A stretch of DNA of 64,000 nt from Climacium dendroides (GCA_950106755.1 OX467083.1:37009029-37073028), one strand, 5' to 3'. Positions 13,286 through 27,043 are shown, counted from the first letter of the stretch. Numbers and translations are program-made. Notes: generated from the sequence alone by a model not told the origin.

Positions 13286-16200
13286 GATCCTTTAGAGGTT
13301 AAAAATTTATTTTAAAACTAATCATAGACATGTACATGTTCATCTATTGTTTGAAATTTGAATATCTTGATTACTAACTTGTTGAAAAGTACACAACATT
13401 ATTTAATTAGACTATAGTAATATTATTGTCTATAAGATGTAAAACAAATAGGCAAATTATTTTGTCAATGGCAATAAATTCAACACCCATTTTTATACTA
13501 TGAAAATTGACTTTTATAAGTTCTTATACTTAACCGCCAAGCGCTCAAGTGACCATTTTTTAGTCGCTATCCAACTTCATGCAACATTTTCGGGCCCAAA
13601 AAAACTTTTTTTCAAACTTTTTATTTATTTTTCTTTTAAAGATTGGACTGTATTTCAATATTTTTATGCAAGACTAAGATTGCTACAGTCAAACAAAAAT
13701 TATAAGAGAAATAGCACAAAGTGTTTAGAATTGGCATAGTGTTGAAAAACTTACTATTTGGGAAAAGTGTTGATGTTCTCATTACTAAATCTTCTTCTTC
13801 TTACAAATCAATAGAAACCACAATTTTGACCAATTAAAAAAAAATGCTAAAGATAGAAATTATATTTTTGGTGATTTTTTAAAGTTATATCTTCAAAATT
13901 CATTTAAAGAGAAACAAAAAATAGTTTTAAAACTTTGACCATACTGATACTTTTTACTTTTCATGCTTTCCATTATCTTCTTTGATGCAAACTTCAAAAA
14001 AGTTATAAAACTTATATTTTATAACACACTTGTGTTTTGTCTGAATCCCTTGGACTTTTAGGGGAACAACTAAATTAGAAGTATATTAGGAAGCCCAAAA
14101 TTAATTTCTATATAATAATTTGTTATAAGTTAGATTAATAAAATTCATTAAGGACTTCTAAAACACACTTCATTCATTATTTAATCAAGAATTGAATAGT
14201 GTGATATGTTTGCTAATTGTTTAATCCCCAAAAGAGACTAGCATGAGGAATTCATATTTAGAGATTTTAGCTTGAATGAACCTAGACATAAGATCTTTAC
14301 ATTTTCAAGTTTCTATTTCTTCCCATCTCCATATAAATAAATTCAAAACTTTACATAAGAATCGTGAAGCAACAAATGACCAAGCTAACCCCTAAAGTTC
14401 TATATTGCATTTTTTGACAACATAGCTATTTTGGGTAGTTCACTACAAATGAAATTTTTTCTCTTTAAAATTTTCACATAACATGTGTTCAAGGATTAGC
14501 ATTAAATCCCAAAAATTTCATAACTTTTGATTACATGGTTAAAAAATTATTGTGTGATATGTAGTTTTCATTGCTCGGTGGACAACCCAAGCAACTAAAA
14601 AAAACTCTTTTCAAGAAATAAAAATTTGAAATTGCCATTATATATAGATATAGATAGTTATGTATATTCTAAATTTTCTTCTTCTTAAAATTTGGTACTT
14701 ATACTAAAAATGGTAGTTTTGAGGTGTTTTTGGTGAAAATATAGTCAAAAACCTTTAAAGGCTAGAGACATTGTTGATGTATGTTTGGTCTTGAGGGTGG
14801 AGGTCAAAACATTCACAACCTACACTTAGAGATCTAGATTCAAAAGAACATATCCGCCCGAACGATATTGGTTCCATTAAAAGTTCAAATTTGCAATAGA
14901 AATCAACGTGATCAAATTGAGTTCCAATTGATCATTTAGACAAGTACAAATAATACCACCCTTGGCAAAATATTAACCTCTGCTGTTGGATAAAAAATTG
15001 AACCAATAGACTATTTAAGTTGTGAGCAAAAAAACAACATTGTTGATTTGGTGGCCATTATCTATGATGAATGGGTCCAAGATTATAGGTTCAAAGTCGA
15101 GGTTGTAGTTTTGTAAAAGGATGGTTTTGGTGCATTTCCTTTCAATGGTAAACCCTATAGGATGTGGATAAATTTCAGTCATAAATTGTTTAAAACTACC
15201 ACTTTCAAGTTTCAAGTAACAAAAAATTTTAAGTTAAAAAAATATTCAAAAAAACTATAGTGGAATACCATAGGAATGTTTTGAATTTTTTGGGAGAACT
15301 TTGATTGCATATGTTGAAACAATATAGTGTTTTGAGTTGGAAAAAAAATTATCCTGTCCTACAAGATAAAAAAACTATAATTTCCCAAATGAAAATTTTG
15401 CATTATACATAGGGTTATTTTTATAATTACATCCTATATCATATTAGTTATATACGTATGACACTTTAAAGCAGAAGAAGAGTGTAAATTCACACATGTT
15501 GCCTAGACTATTCAAAAAACTTTGGAGTTTAGACAACATTATTTTTTATTTGATCACCTAGTTGGAAAGGAAAAATCATATTCTCTCTTAGAGAATATTT
15601 GCTTACATCTTGTGCCAAAGTTTTAGAAAAAAATTGTTCAAAATTGATTTTACAAGAACCTACACAAATTTTCATTTGCTTTTTCTTAAATGGACAATCA
15701 TCCCAAAAGCAATGTTTTAGTGCTATATATGTCTTTTATTAGTGTGCATCATATGATTTTTAGACTATACAAATAGATTCCTTCAACTTCGAATTTTGAA
15801 AATTAATAACTAATTCATAATGCTTCCAAAATCTAAATCATTTATTTTATAAGAATTTACCAATATGATGTAAGTCTTCATCATTTTTACTTACATCTTC
15901 CAATATACCACAAAGTTTTTTTGGACAATTTTTGATGTATTTATCATACATCAGATGTCCAAGCTAATTAGAGGGAGAATGGTGATTTATCACAATTGAA
16001 TATTTTTTGAACCACTAGTTAAACATCGCCACATATTTAAAGTTAAACTGAGTGATCCTCTGCACAATAGAAAAAGGAGAATACCTTAAAAGAATTGTTA
16101 ATGAATTATGTAAAATCAAAATAATTTTTTTAAGTATTTGTGATCACCAATCATATTGGTGATTATAATTTTTTTGCTAAATTGTTTCTTCCATTCATTT

Positions 16201-16310
16201 GAGAAGTTCATAAGTTCATTTTTCCACCTTTCAATTGCATTATTGATTTTGATTAGAGTTTGTTTGATTCATCCAGTTAGGGAAGAAAAATCCCCACCAA
16301 GGTCCTTTAT
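13286..16310. other. Gene-free AT-rich DNA
   Basis: No exon supported. Contains scattered low-complexity A/T runs and a TATAGATATAGATAG microsatellite near 14642. Short blocks resembling the 0.9-kb repeat family (for example AAAAATGGTAGTTTTGAGG near 14707) suggest further decayed copies. Confidence 0.35.
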
Positions 16311-17244
16311 TTTTAACCCTTAAAGATCCTTCACTATGTTTTCACAAAAACATTCCAAAACTACCATTTTTAGTACAAATACCAAATTTTTGAAAAAAAA
16401 CTTTTTTTGACACATGTAACTGTAGGATCTTGTAGTATGCTAACTTGAAAACACGTGGTAAAAATTCCAAAAATTTCAAATATCAAATAAGCATTCAAAT
16501 TCATTGAAAACCAAGCTGAAATCATTTTTTTAACTTTGTGAAAAATAAGGCAGCTACACTTCACAAGCTCACTTTCCTATGAAAAAATGTCCAAAATGGT
16601 GGTTACTCTTTGTATTCTTTTTCCTAGACAAGTTGGTCACATGCTTGAAAATTTTTAGATCATTTGAAATTGTACAACATATAGGAAAAAATATAAGTAG
16701 ACAGTAGTAGAGAATGATTCAAAATATTAAATTGTTAAGGATTTAATTATAGAATTGAAAAATGCCAATCCCAATGGTTGAAACATTGTTATAAACAATC
16801 TACATCCTTTGATTGTATTTTTTTCAAAAAGTATTGAAAATTGAGTAATATAAAGAACTTCAAAGTTTATTTTAGAATACAAAAATAATAATTGCCCACA
16901 AACAAAAATTGCTCATAACTTTCATCTCATTGATCAAAATGGAATGTTTCAAAGCTTTTCATGTATATAGAACTCTAGAAAACCAATTTCAAATTTTTGT
17001 TTTCAAAAAAGTGATTTTTTTCTGATCTGCCTATACTACCCAGCCGGTAAAAAAAGTAACATATTTGACCATAACTTTTGACTTGTATTTCCAAATGTCA
17101 TGAAATTTGGTGAGTATGAAAGATATTCCTCACCCCAACCTTCTATTAAAATTTCAGCCTAAAATATACAAATCTCTAGTCACATGTACTTGCCCAAAAT
17201 TTCTATACAACCAAAAAACGCACGCCGGTTGTTTAGGGATTAAA
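16311..17244 (+). mobile_element. 0.9-kb TTAACCC element, second copy
   Basis: Starts TTTTAACCCTTAAAGATCC and ends GGTTGTTTAGGGATTAAA. The interior follows 52377-53318 block by block: an ACTACCATTTTTAGTACAAA opening, TGTAGGATCTTGTAGTATGC, CCCAATGGTTGAAACATTG, and CAAATGTCATGAAATTTGG near the end. Ends are degraded and there is no open frame of note. Confidence 0.6.
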
Positions 17245-18226
17245 TATTTAGGGAACTTGAGGCTCAATTTCCTATAGAGGAAAAGATTTAGGGAACTCAA
17301 AATCACCTTTTTTTATATGTTTGGAGAAGAGCAAAACTAGTCGGGAAGAACATTCACTATCCCTATACTTGATTTTTCTTCATCCACATGGAGATAGGGA
17401 TAGGGAAGAATTGGTGGGAATGCTCTTATCCATGCACCTACTAGTCTACAAGATTGGATGCTTGCAATGACAATCAAAACTCAATACAACTCCAGAATAC
17501 ATACGATGAACAAAAATTTCCAAGTGATACATAAGTCACTCATAGTAATTTAAAACTTCATTGTGTGTACTCATCTAATCTTCTATGTGGATGGAAAATC
17601 TTGTCATCATTCAAACTAGGATTTTTATGAAACTTGCCATTGAAGTACAATGCTGTCAATACTCAATTTTGGTTGTTGCTCCTTGACCAACTTCAAAATT
17701 GCATTGTGCAATATTTGTTGCAAGATTTGAGGGTGTTTTTAGTCCATTGTGTAACTCTTGTTGAATACAATCTATAGAGAGAACTGATTTGTCAGCTTTA
17801 TCTATATGCTTCAATATTTATTATAGAATACAAGATAACTATTTGAAAAATAAGGTGCCCCCCAATGCACCGCTGATCGAAAGCACCACAATCATTCTGT
17901 GTATATCTCCAAAATCAATACATTCGTATGTGGAAGAAACAATTTTAGAACCTCTACCAACAAAAACTTTGACCCTTCATAACTTTTGCATACAATATCC
18001 AAATGTCATGTTTTTTGATGCGTTGGAACTTCCTTTCACTTGCCAACATCATGAAAATATAAAAAGTTGACGAATCTAGTAGCAAAATGTGGCGGTTTGG
18101 TGGGATACCCACGTTAGTCCAAATCCTCCACTACCTTCGAATTCCAATCAAATTTGAGATTGTGACTCCGTCCATTTGGATCAACATCTGGTGATAAATG
18201 ATCTTGAAAAAGTTGAATTGGGAGAT
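17245..18226. other. 3' flank of the MTP-like gene
   Basis: Repeat-like DNA between the MTP stop codon and the 0.9-kb element. A 93-codon plus-strand frame at 17789-18070 has no recognisable features. The MTP 3' UTR must begin here on the minus strand; no clear polyadenylation site could be chosen. Confidence 0.3.
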
Positions 18227-21200
18227 CTAGCGACTAGAACTCAAATGCAACTGCACACTAATTGCAGCCAAGTCTTCCGCATTCTGGATCATAATGTAAG
18301 TCTCCATTTCGCTTGCATACCTCATGGCATCTCTAAGAAGATTTAAAAACAACACTAATTAATGTACTTCAAGCTTCATTGCCAAAAATTTAGGTTTGTT
18401 CTCACTTGGTGTTAAAGAGTGTTGTTGTTGAGGATCTAAGAGCAACCCCACGTCAACACGTTGAAGCAACATTGTAAAGGTTTTGCACCACTAATCTTCT
18501 AATAATGAAGAATGTCCTCCATTGATTTGCTTCACAATGTTGCTTGAATGTGTTGCTGTGAATCTGTTCTTAGAAACAAATTTAGACCTTCTTCTGGACC
18601 TGATTCACATTGCAAACATCACCCTTAACACCAAGAGTGAACATAAGTTTTAAGTTCGGATTAATTTGAAAGCGGCAAATAATTCAAAGGTTGGATTGCC
18701 AATTGCATCATAAATACCGATCTTACCTTACCGAAATGTTGGGGTCTACAGAGATTCCTACCTCTGCAACTACTTTGCCTTGCAACAATTGACACGTCAC
18801 AGTTCGGACTTTCACGACCTGCAACAACAATTTAAAAAAGCATCTGTCAGCTGTGGGTTTTTTTTTCCCTCTTTTTCATTTGGAGATGAAATCACATGTC
18901 TTCTTTATGTCACAAATGTTTCAGATTTTTCTTTGAAAATTTGGATTTATTGAGAATTTTTGAAGAAAATTTGTATCAAATGGAAGATTATCTCAAAAAA
19001 ATTCTGAAAATTTCACTAGAGGTGTATATTGTAGAAAAGAAAATGATAGTGCAAACAAAATTTCTATATCATTATGTAAGTAGAAATAAGTAGACATTGA
19101 AAATATGCCCACAATTCAAATTGCAATAAAATGTTTCATTTTTAGGAATTTTTCAAATTTTTGAATTCGAAGTACATGACCTTGATTTCATTTGATGATC
19201 TCAAATTTAAAAAATATCATTTTTTATGGAGAAACTTTAGATCTAGAACGGGATGCAACAAGCTTCCAAAATACAATAAAATTGTATATTTTGTACTCCA
19301 TTTTTGTTGCATCTTCTTGTGTTGAGGGGTCATAAATATCTCAATGAGGCATTTTTCAACATCATCCAAAAGAACTTCCATTCAAGCAACTCCCCAAAGA
19401 AGAATTGGATTGAAAAATGCTTTACAATAATCTTCTACATTGTTCTAAAGTCATCCAAATGCCATTTTTTTTGGTAATGGTGGCATTAAGAAGTTAAGGT
19501 AGAAATACCTTAAAGTGTTTACTTAAGTTGATGTCCATAAATAGAGTCGAATTACAATTAGAATTTATTTTACTTGTAACTAGAGAAATGGAAATTATAA
19601 ACTTTCAAAAGAAAAAATCTTTTAGAGAACTTTTTTGTGTTTTCTATGAATTTTCAAAGTCAAATCTCAAAGTGCTCTATAGATGAATGTTTGAATTGTT
19701 TTCATAAAGGTTACAAATGCATGTTTGAATCATCATCCACTAAAGGCTATATTACTTTGAAACCATATTTTGCCATGTATAAAGTTAAAGGCATCACACA
19801 TAGATGGCTTACTTAAGACTCAACTTAAAATCATATTAGAAATATTCTAAGAGACCTATGTCACAAAAAGTGAGGAGAGGATAAACAAAAATGGGTACAA
19901 CTACATTACCAAAAGACCTTGCATTGATAGGTATATTCTAATATTAATTCTAATACCAATTTCATCTAGATGTTAATATACTAGTATTATTTATAATACC
20001 AAACAATGAGAATATCACATCCAATGATCAAGATCAACAACAAATATTTCTAAAATATATTCTAGAATGTTTTTGAATATTATTTTTTAAAAATTATATA
20101 GAAAAAAAATTAAATTTTCTATTTTAGGCATTTGTCAAATCACATTCATCAACTTTAATTAATTGTTCAACAAAAAATGCTAGTCTTAACCATTGGATAT
20201 GGTATTTGCTAACCAATACAATGTCAAACAAGATAATTGAAGACAAATATTAATTCCACAAACCATTGTACTAGAATTCCAAAGATAATGTCGACAAAAA
20301 AGATTACAAAAATTCTTGTATGTTTGAAATAATTCAAGCTTGTTGTCAATCTTTTCTTGCACAAATTAAGACTTCTATTTCTACAACACAAGACCCTGAC
20401 TATACATACCAAGTTGTATAATTTGTTTCTTCACAAAATGATTATCTACAATTTTGTTCAATATTTTTTAATGCCAATTTCATTGATCATTTATTACAAT
20501 ATAATTAAAAAAGGTTCCAAATTTTATTTCACTAGAATTAATGAAGAATATTGGATGCATTCATTGCAACCTAAATAAAATTAGCCATAAGGAAATCTCC
20601 ATATGACCTATTCAAAAAACCCTTAAAAAAACATGACATTCAAAGTGGACAATCATTTGGGGATGGAAGGAGTATATAAACCAAGATATGTTCACAACTA
20701 TTATTGCATCAAAATTGATAAGAAAATCACCTTGCCAAATTTGTCTTGAATTATAACAAGTATTTTTTGTCCAATTCTATTGAGGTCTTTTATGTGCCCA
20801 TCTTCTCCTCTAATTCCACCATCATCATTCTTGCCTTGACTGTAGTTATAGTCATGTGAATGTCCATTATGTTGATAATTGTGATGCCCATGAAGGTTTA
20901 TGGATTCAAGTGTATCTTCAACATGATTTTTTCGAGAGAGTTTATTTGTATATAAGTGTTCATCGTGGTGATGCCTGTGGCTATGCTTGTCCATCTCACT
21001 AGGGGTTGATAGTGATGATTGTTCATTTGTTTGGTTTGAATGAACACCAAAGCTTAGGCAACAACATCCTTTATATTAATACAAACAAAAATAAATTGAT
21101 ATTAGTTTTTCAAGGATGTTGATATGTTATTTAGGACTCAAATTGATTTTGATTGGGACTTGCTAATAAAGACTTGCTAATAAATTTTTTTATTCTATGC

Positions 21201-24200
21201 AACTAATTAACTTTATTATTTGTTGAATTTAATAACAAATGAATAAACAAACCTATATGAACAAAACACTTTGAAATACTTGGATGATGTGTTTGCATTT
21301 GTTGCCTCAATGCTCTTCCAATTGTATGAGTTGCGCTTACACTGAGTGATGGATCCACCTAGAAAATTGCAACTTCTTTGGATATCACTTGTTATACTTA
21401 AGAGCTGTGCATAGTATTCTAATAATAGCAAAATTAGATATTCTACTACAATATTAGGAAAATATATAAACCCCCAAAGGCCCATTGTCCCCTTGCAAGA
21501 CAAAATGGATTTTGAACAGGTTCATATAAACTCAAATTTTTGATGAATTTTTTTGAAACTTTCTCATAATATAGAAAAATTGATTAGCTTTCTACAAGAA
21601 TAATTTTATTTCAATTGGTGCATACTAGCAAAAGTTATACTACAATAAGCCTAATATGAAAGTGGGTATCAAAGTCGATGGGCAGGAAAAAAAATCCACA
21701 AAAACTTGAATTAAAAAAAATTCTAAATTTGTTTTTTATAGATTGTATTTTTATCAATATGGAGAGCTTTGATCCAATCCATTTGGGTTTGAGATGTGAA
21801 AGTTATGGAACATCTCTTTTCAAAAAATAAAGTACATTAGGATTCATTTTTGAGCTTGATTTTCACATTTTTTCCAAATGAAAAGTTCCACAAGGTTAAA
21901 TTCAATTGTTAGAACAATCTCACCATTGCAATTGGTGTGTTTTAATTCCATCTCAGAGATTTCAATGATTTAGTTTTTCTTCTATCATATACCTCTACTC
22001 AAAAAAATTTAAAGAATAAAAATCATGTTATTTTTTTAATGCTAATTTCTTAATATATTTTCAATTAAATTTTCTATGATAAAAATTTTAACTCAAAATC
22101 TATAGTGTAAAATTTTTAAGTTAAGAAGATTCAAAGTCTCATAAACTAGTTTGCCATGCGATGCCAAAAAAATATGATTTCTTCACTTTGAACTCATATG
22201 TCTTGCAATCTATTCTATCAAACTATACAAATGTTTTACCACATATTTTCATACTAGTTTCTTGCAAATACCTATGGCTAAATATTAAAAAAAATACTAT
22301 TTTCAAATTGTTTTCTCTTTGCACTAGGAATGGGAGTTTTGAGTAGTTTTTGACAAAAAGAATAGGCTTTAGTCTTTTAGGTATTAACAACATACCTACA
22401 AATGGCACAGACAAAAGTAGCATATGAAGATTAGGAATTTCATCTCATGTTAAAGGTTCTTAGATTACTAATGAAGAATCCCAAACCTCTATATAAATAT
22501 GAACCTCAACAATGGAACCCATTCGCCGGCCCATTAATTGATGAATGCCCTGCAAATACAATAATATATGTTTTAAACAAAGCTTACCAAGGAAACCTTT
22601 GTAATCTCCAATGTCACTTGTTTTGCTTACAACCTACATATTTTTTTTAGTAGTCTCAAATTGTTTATATAACTAAGTGTGTACAAAAATTTATAGCATC
22701 AAAATTTGTAATAAGAAATGAGCGACCTCTTTTCAATTGCAAAACTATTCAAAGTAGACAAATTAGTTAAAATTTTAGAAGGATATAATTGAAGAAATGA
22801 TTGTCTAAATTCTTGCAATATCCACCAAAGAGAATTTTTTTAGCAAATCAGTTAGTTGTAACATTAAAAAAAATTCATAAGGAAATGCACTAGAATAAAT
22901 TCAATGATGATCTAAAATGGTTTTGTACTCAATTGGTATTTAAGTCTATTACAAATGCTATTGCATTAAAGCAAAAAAATTAAACACAAAACTATTTCAA
23001 ATTACAAGTAGTTTTCTACCAGTGATAGTTGGTGTTGATTTGGATGAATTCAAGTTCTAGAGTTTAAGACCTTAACACCATCAACTTGTAAAATAGTTTT
23101 ACGAATAGGTGCAAGGCTTGTTTGAGGTAATCCCTTGTCCAAAAGTTCCTGCATACTACACTTAATCAAATTTAAAATAAGTGGTATAGTTTCCATGAGA
23201 ATGCTTGAGACTGATGCTAACAAGGTTGTTGATATAGAATATCCAAAGAATCAGCACCTATCTTACAACAAATCTTATAATGAAAGAACCATGAGCAAAA
23301 AGTGAGGCTCATTGATAAACTACCTTTGATAACCATATTTAAAACCTGCTTTTACAATCATTCCAGATACAAGCAATGCAGCTACGGGGTCCAAGAAAGG
23401 CATGCCCATCATAGCTCCACCTAATTGAGCATAATACCATTTGATTTGTAAGTATTCACAAAATCAAGGAGTCCAATAGAAATTTTATGCTCTAAAGATG
23501 CATCTGGTTGAAAAATGCAAGTAATGTACCCTAAACATCATTGAAAACTATCACAACTATTTATTTATTGACAAAAAAATGCATGTTAAGCCTTACCAAT
23601 ACCAATGAGAGCAACAATGGTTGATACAACATCAGCACGGTGATGCCAAGCATTGGCTTTCAACAAAGCACTTCCAGACTTCTCTCCAGCTGCTTTGGTT
23701 ATCCAATATAAGCTGCCTTATCAAACACAATATTTAATAGATAGTAGGAGATTAGACTTTGTAAACATTCAATACATAAAACAAAAAAATGCGTATGAAA
23801 ATATAACAAGTCAAGACATATAGTGAACAAAAATTGACGGTGTTAAGGTTCTCAATACCAAACAAGGAAAGACTAAATTTTTTTATTACCATTTCGCACA
23901 CCAAGTCAAAAGATGCATTGAAAGACTTCTACATCGTAAAAAATTTAGCTACTTTCTGATGGCTCTTTTTTTTTACAATTTATTCAAATATATTTGTAGT
24001 CCTCATCACTATAAGAGAAAGGGATGTTTCAATAAGTATAGTCCTAGAAGTAAAGTCCTATAGTATGAAATTTAGAATTCATCATGGAGGGATAGAATTG
24101 AAGTACACAAAATGACAATCATTTAGAAAAGACAGTAAAAATGATGTTGGCTTTGGATATTTTTATGCATGAACATTACTTACATGTGATTATTCAAGTG

Positions 24201-27043
24201 ATAACTTTAAGATAGAAGCACATTGGTAAAGAATAGTGAATATTGAGGAGCACCAAAGGAATACAAATGAGGGCATGTTTACACCAAAAAACTTTTGGTT
24301 GGAGCCCAAAGAAATGGGGTTTTGATTAGAAGATAGATATGGACCCAAAGCAAAGACCCAACAAAAACACTCCATTTGAAGGGGCTCCAACTAAAAGTTT
24401 TTTGGTATAAGTAAGCCTTGATATCATATAAAATAGAAAAATTAAGAATATTTGTCAATTTAAAAACATACATAGTAGATTCTCTTTTTAAATACATGAG
24501 CTTATGTATTTAAAAAAAATCCAATATAAAATTTGGATTGATACGCAATACTATCGACAATATGACAATTAACAACCTCTACCCAATTTCTAGTAATATA
24601 AGTTTTGAGATCTATGACTTCAAACGAAGCCAACACTTGTATTATTTGACCTATAATCTTGATCATTAAGTGATCAAGGTTTTGTTTCAAGCATGTGGTG
24701 AATAAATAGTAAGGTGAAATTTTTCTTTGACTTTGCAATTCTATCTAGGTCAAAGTAAATGCTTTCAAGTTCTTTAATAAAACTTAAAAGAACCACAAAT
24801 GCTAGCTTAAGAAAGCACTTAAAGGTTACAATCTTAATCTATTGAATGATCGACAACTTTAAAGCCCTCCCTTAAAAATACTAGAATATTAGCAACATAC
24901 CTTTCTTTGGCCCCAATGCCAACAATTGCAGCAAGTAGTGCAACTTCTATATGCTCCACATCAAAGTTGTGTTTATGCGACACAATGCCATGTTCATGAT
25001 TGCAATTGTGGTTGTTAATATTTTGGTGCACCTCGGTGTCTATAGTCGCTTGCATAGTTGTGTCTTGATTTGTTGATATTGTTGATATCAAAATCTTTAG
25101 GGAAAAAAAACAAAACAAAAAGTTTGCTAAGTTAGACAAACATTACAAAAGAGGATCTACAAATTTGCACACTACCTGATCACATATATATTGCAACTTG
25201 AAGCCAATGTGTGTAATCAAAATATTAATACTCAAAACCACTCCTTGGATAATTCATGCAATCCTTAAACAAAGCCATGCAATTTATATAGTTATACTAC
25301 CACTTTGATTGGATTTTTTCAAAGAAACATAAAAGCTACAAAGTGCACACAATAGATACACTTATTGTAGAGCCACCCATAGCTGACCAAATAAGCAACT
25401 ACAGACATGATGTATAGTACAAGAAGTTCAGATGTGTCAAGAGTAGAATGGAGGAATTGATGGTAGGAAATCAATAACTCATATTTGAAAATTAGTCCCA
25501 ACCTTTGTTGCATTTTTGCCACCCTACTAAATGTAGATGGGGTGTTGGTTGGTGATGGGTGGCTCTACCTTAGTCTCACTAAATAATTGGAATGTAGTCT
25601 ATTTTAATGGTTTAGAAATAAACGCTTTGGGGGGCACTAAATATGCTGATGATGGCTTGATCATTGTGATGCTCTAATGAAAGTAGCAAAATATAAAATA
25701 TTGCTCTTTAAAATGAATTTTTCTAAGAATATATTCTATAAAAACATACAACCAATGTCATCAAAAACAATAGGTTTATTTGATTACTTAACTATATAGT
25801 GTGGAAATGATAAAATAATCAAGTGTCTCAAGAACACCTTTGATACAAGCAATAAAAAATATCATACTCATGCCTGTAAAGCATCAATAGCACTCCATGC
25901 AATCCCACCACCAATCATCAACAATAGGGATGATATACCAAAGGCACCCATAGATTCAATCTTCCCATATCCTGCATGATGACAAAAATAAGACATGCAT
26001 AAAGAAGAAGGTATATGTTAGAGAGTATATAAAATAGCATAAACAACTCATCTATCATGGTGCAATAAGACCATCAAAGCTTTATTTGAGGTAATATCAA
26101 CCTATCAATTGAGAATGACAACATGCAAGGAAAACTATAAAATCATTATTTATGAAATTATCCCATTCAATCATTTCCTTCTCTTTTTGCTTGAATTCAC
26201 TCTAAATAACTATATGATCTTATACCATATCAAATTTGTGTCAACTTTAATGGATTCAATTTTACTAATATAACATCAATTTTATATTAAATTAATAGAT
26301 TTAGTTTTTCTTATGATTTCATACAATATTAAGCTCCATGTAGATTTAGTTCCATGTAGGCTTTTACCATATGGATGCTCTTGATTTGGTGGAGCTTTTG
26401 ATGCTTTTGAACACCACAATGCAACTCCACTTAAACCCTAGGCCAAATAATGCAAGTTAAAGCAGACAACTACTTCTCTCTAATTAATCATATAATATTT
26501 AGTCAAGAAGATTTGAAAGTAAACTTAAGTCTGTAATCAACTTCTCAAAGCATTTGTGGCATCAATATCGTATTTTTAATACAAGTTTCAAATTGCTAGT
26601 GCAATAGCTTCAATCAAAATTACAGAAGGCATGATGACTTATCATGATTGAAAAATGCATCCTCAAAGTGTTCAAAGAAAGCTATTCCTCTATCAAGTCC
26701 TCTAGTGCCTTATATAAAGAATTGAACAAATTGCATTTAAAAAAATCAATTGATGACAATTGTAACAAATTTTACAAACCTACATTATTAAGAAGTTTGA
26801 GAAAAGTCTTCAAGCAAATCCATTGTGTAGAGTAACTAAAGATTACATACAATGTCAGACATAGAATGAGCCGCATCTGCAATAATAGCGGTGCTTCCAG
26901 ATATATAGCCTGCTACGACTTTATTGATGGTCAATACAATATCTGACCAAAGTCCCCATCTCAAGATTTTTTCTCCATATGTACCAAGCTTTTCATGAGA
27001 ATCATGATCATCATGGTTATGGGCATAACCCATATGAGTTCGC
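18227..27043 (-). CDS. MTP6/MTPC1-like cation diffusion facilitator, 5' end missing
   Basis: Exons in coding order: 26851-27043, 26368-26437, 25874-25971, 24901-25094, 23597-23712, 23324-23420, 23071-23155, 22487-22549, 21253-21358, 20731-21068, 18727-18818, 18227-18332 (stop TAG). All phases agree and give 518 visible residues. Family knowledge: CDF proteins exchange divalent metals for protons; plant MTP6 is reported to move Fe/Mn at mitochondria. Seen: an N-terminal His-rich stretch, GSTAIIADAAHSMSD (H59/D63, the TM2 HxxxD site), HPYGYGK at 85-91, ANAWHHRAD (H208/D212, the TM5 HxxxD site), FLDP, then a cytoplasmic domain with IRKTILQVDGVK, MGRRMGS and SVSATH. A final segment (about 454-518) contains LLQGKVVAEVGISVDP and ends SVQLHLSSSR. 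Intron 3 uses a GC donor (CAG/GCATGA). The first visible exon begins at an AG acceptor directly after an in-frame stop, so the targeting-peptide exon lies upstream and was not found. Family assignment is secure; the metal is inferred. Confidence 0.88.
21560..22420 (-). repeat. 0.9-kb repeat family copy, inverted, inside an MTP intron
   Basis: Within the intron between exons 22487-22549 and 21253-21358. Read on the minus strand it shows the family order, including GGAATTAAAACACACC and CAATGGTGAGATTGTTCTAAC, as in 52815-52860. Ends are indistinct. Confidence 0.5.
24272..24418. repeat. 147-bp MITE in MTP intron 4
   Basis: Inverted arms: ACACCAAAAAACTTTTGGTTG and GGAGCCC on the left pair with GGGGCTCCAACTAAAAG and TTTTTTGGTATAAGTAAGCC on the right. 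It lies between MTP exons 24901-25094 and 23597-23712. It has hAT-like size and end style, but no target duplication was identified. Confidence 0.75.

Noticed and set aside
17789..18070. 93-codon plus-strand gene
   Set aside because: No recognisable domain, low conservation signals, and it contains blocks of the 0.9-kb repeat family.
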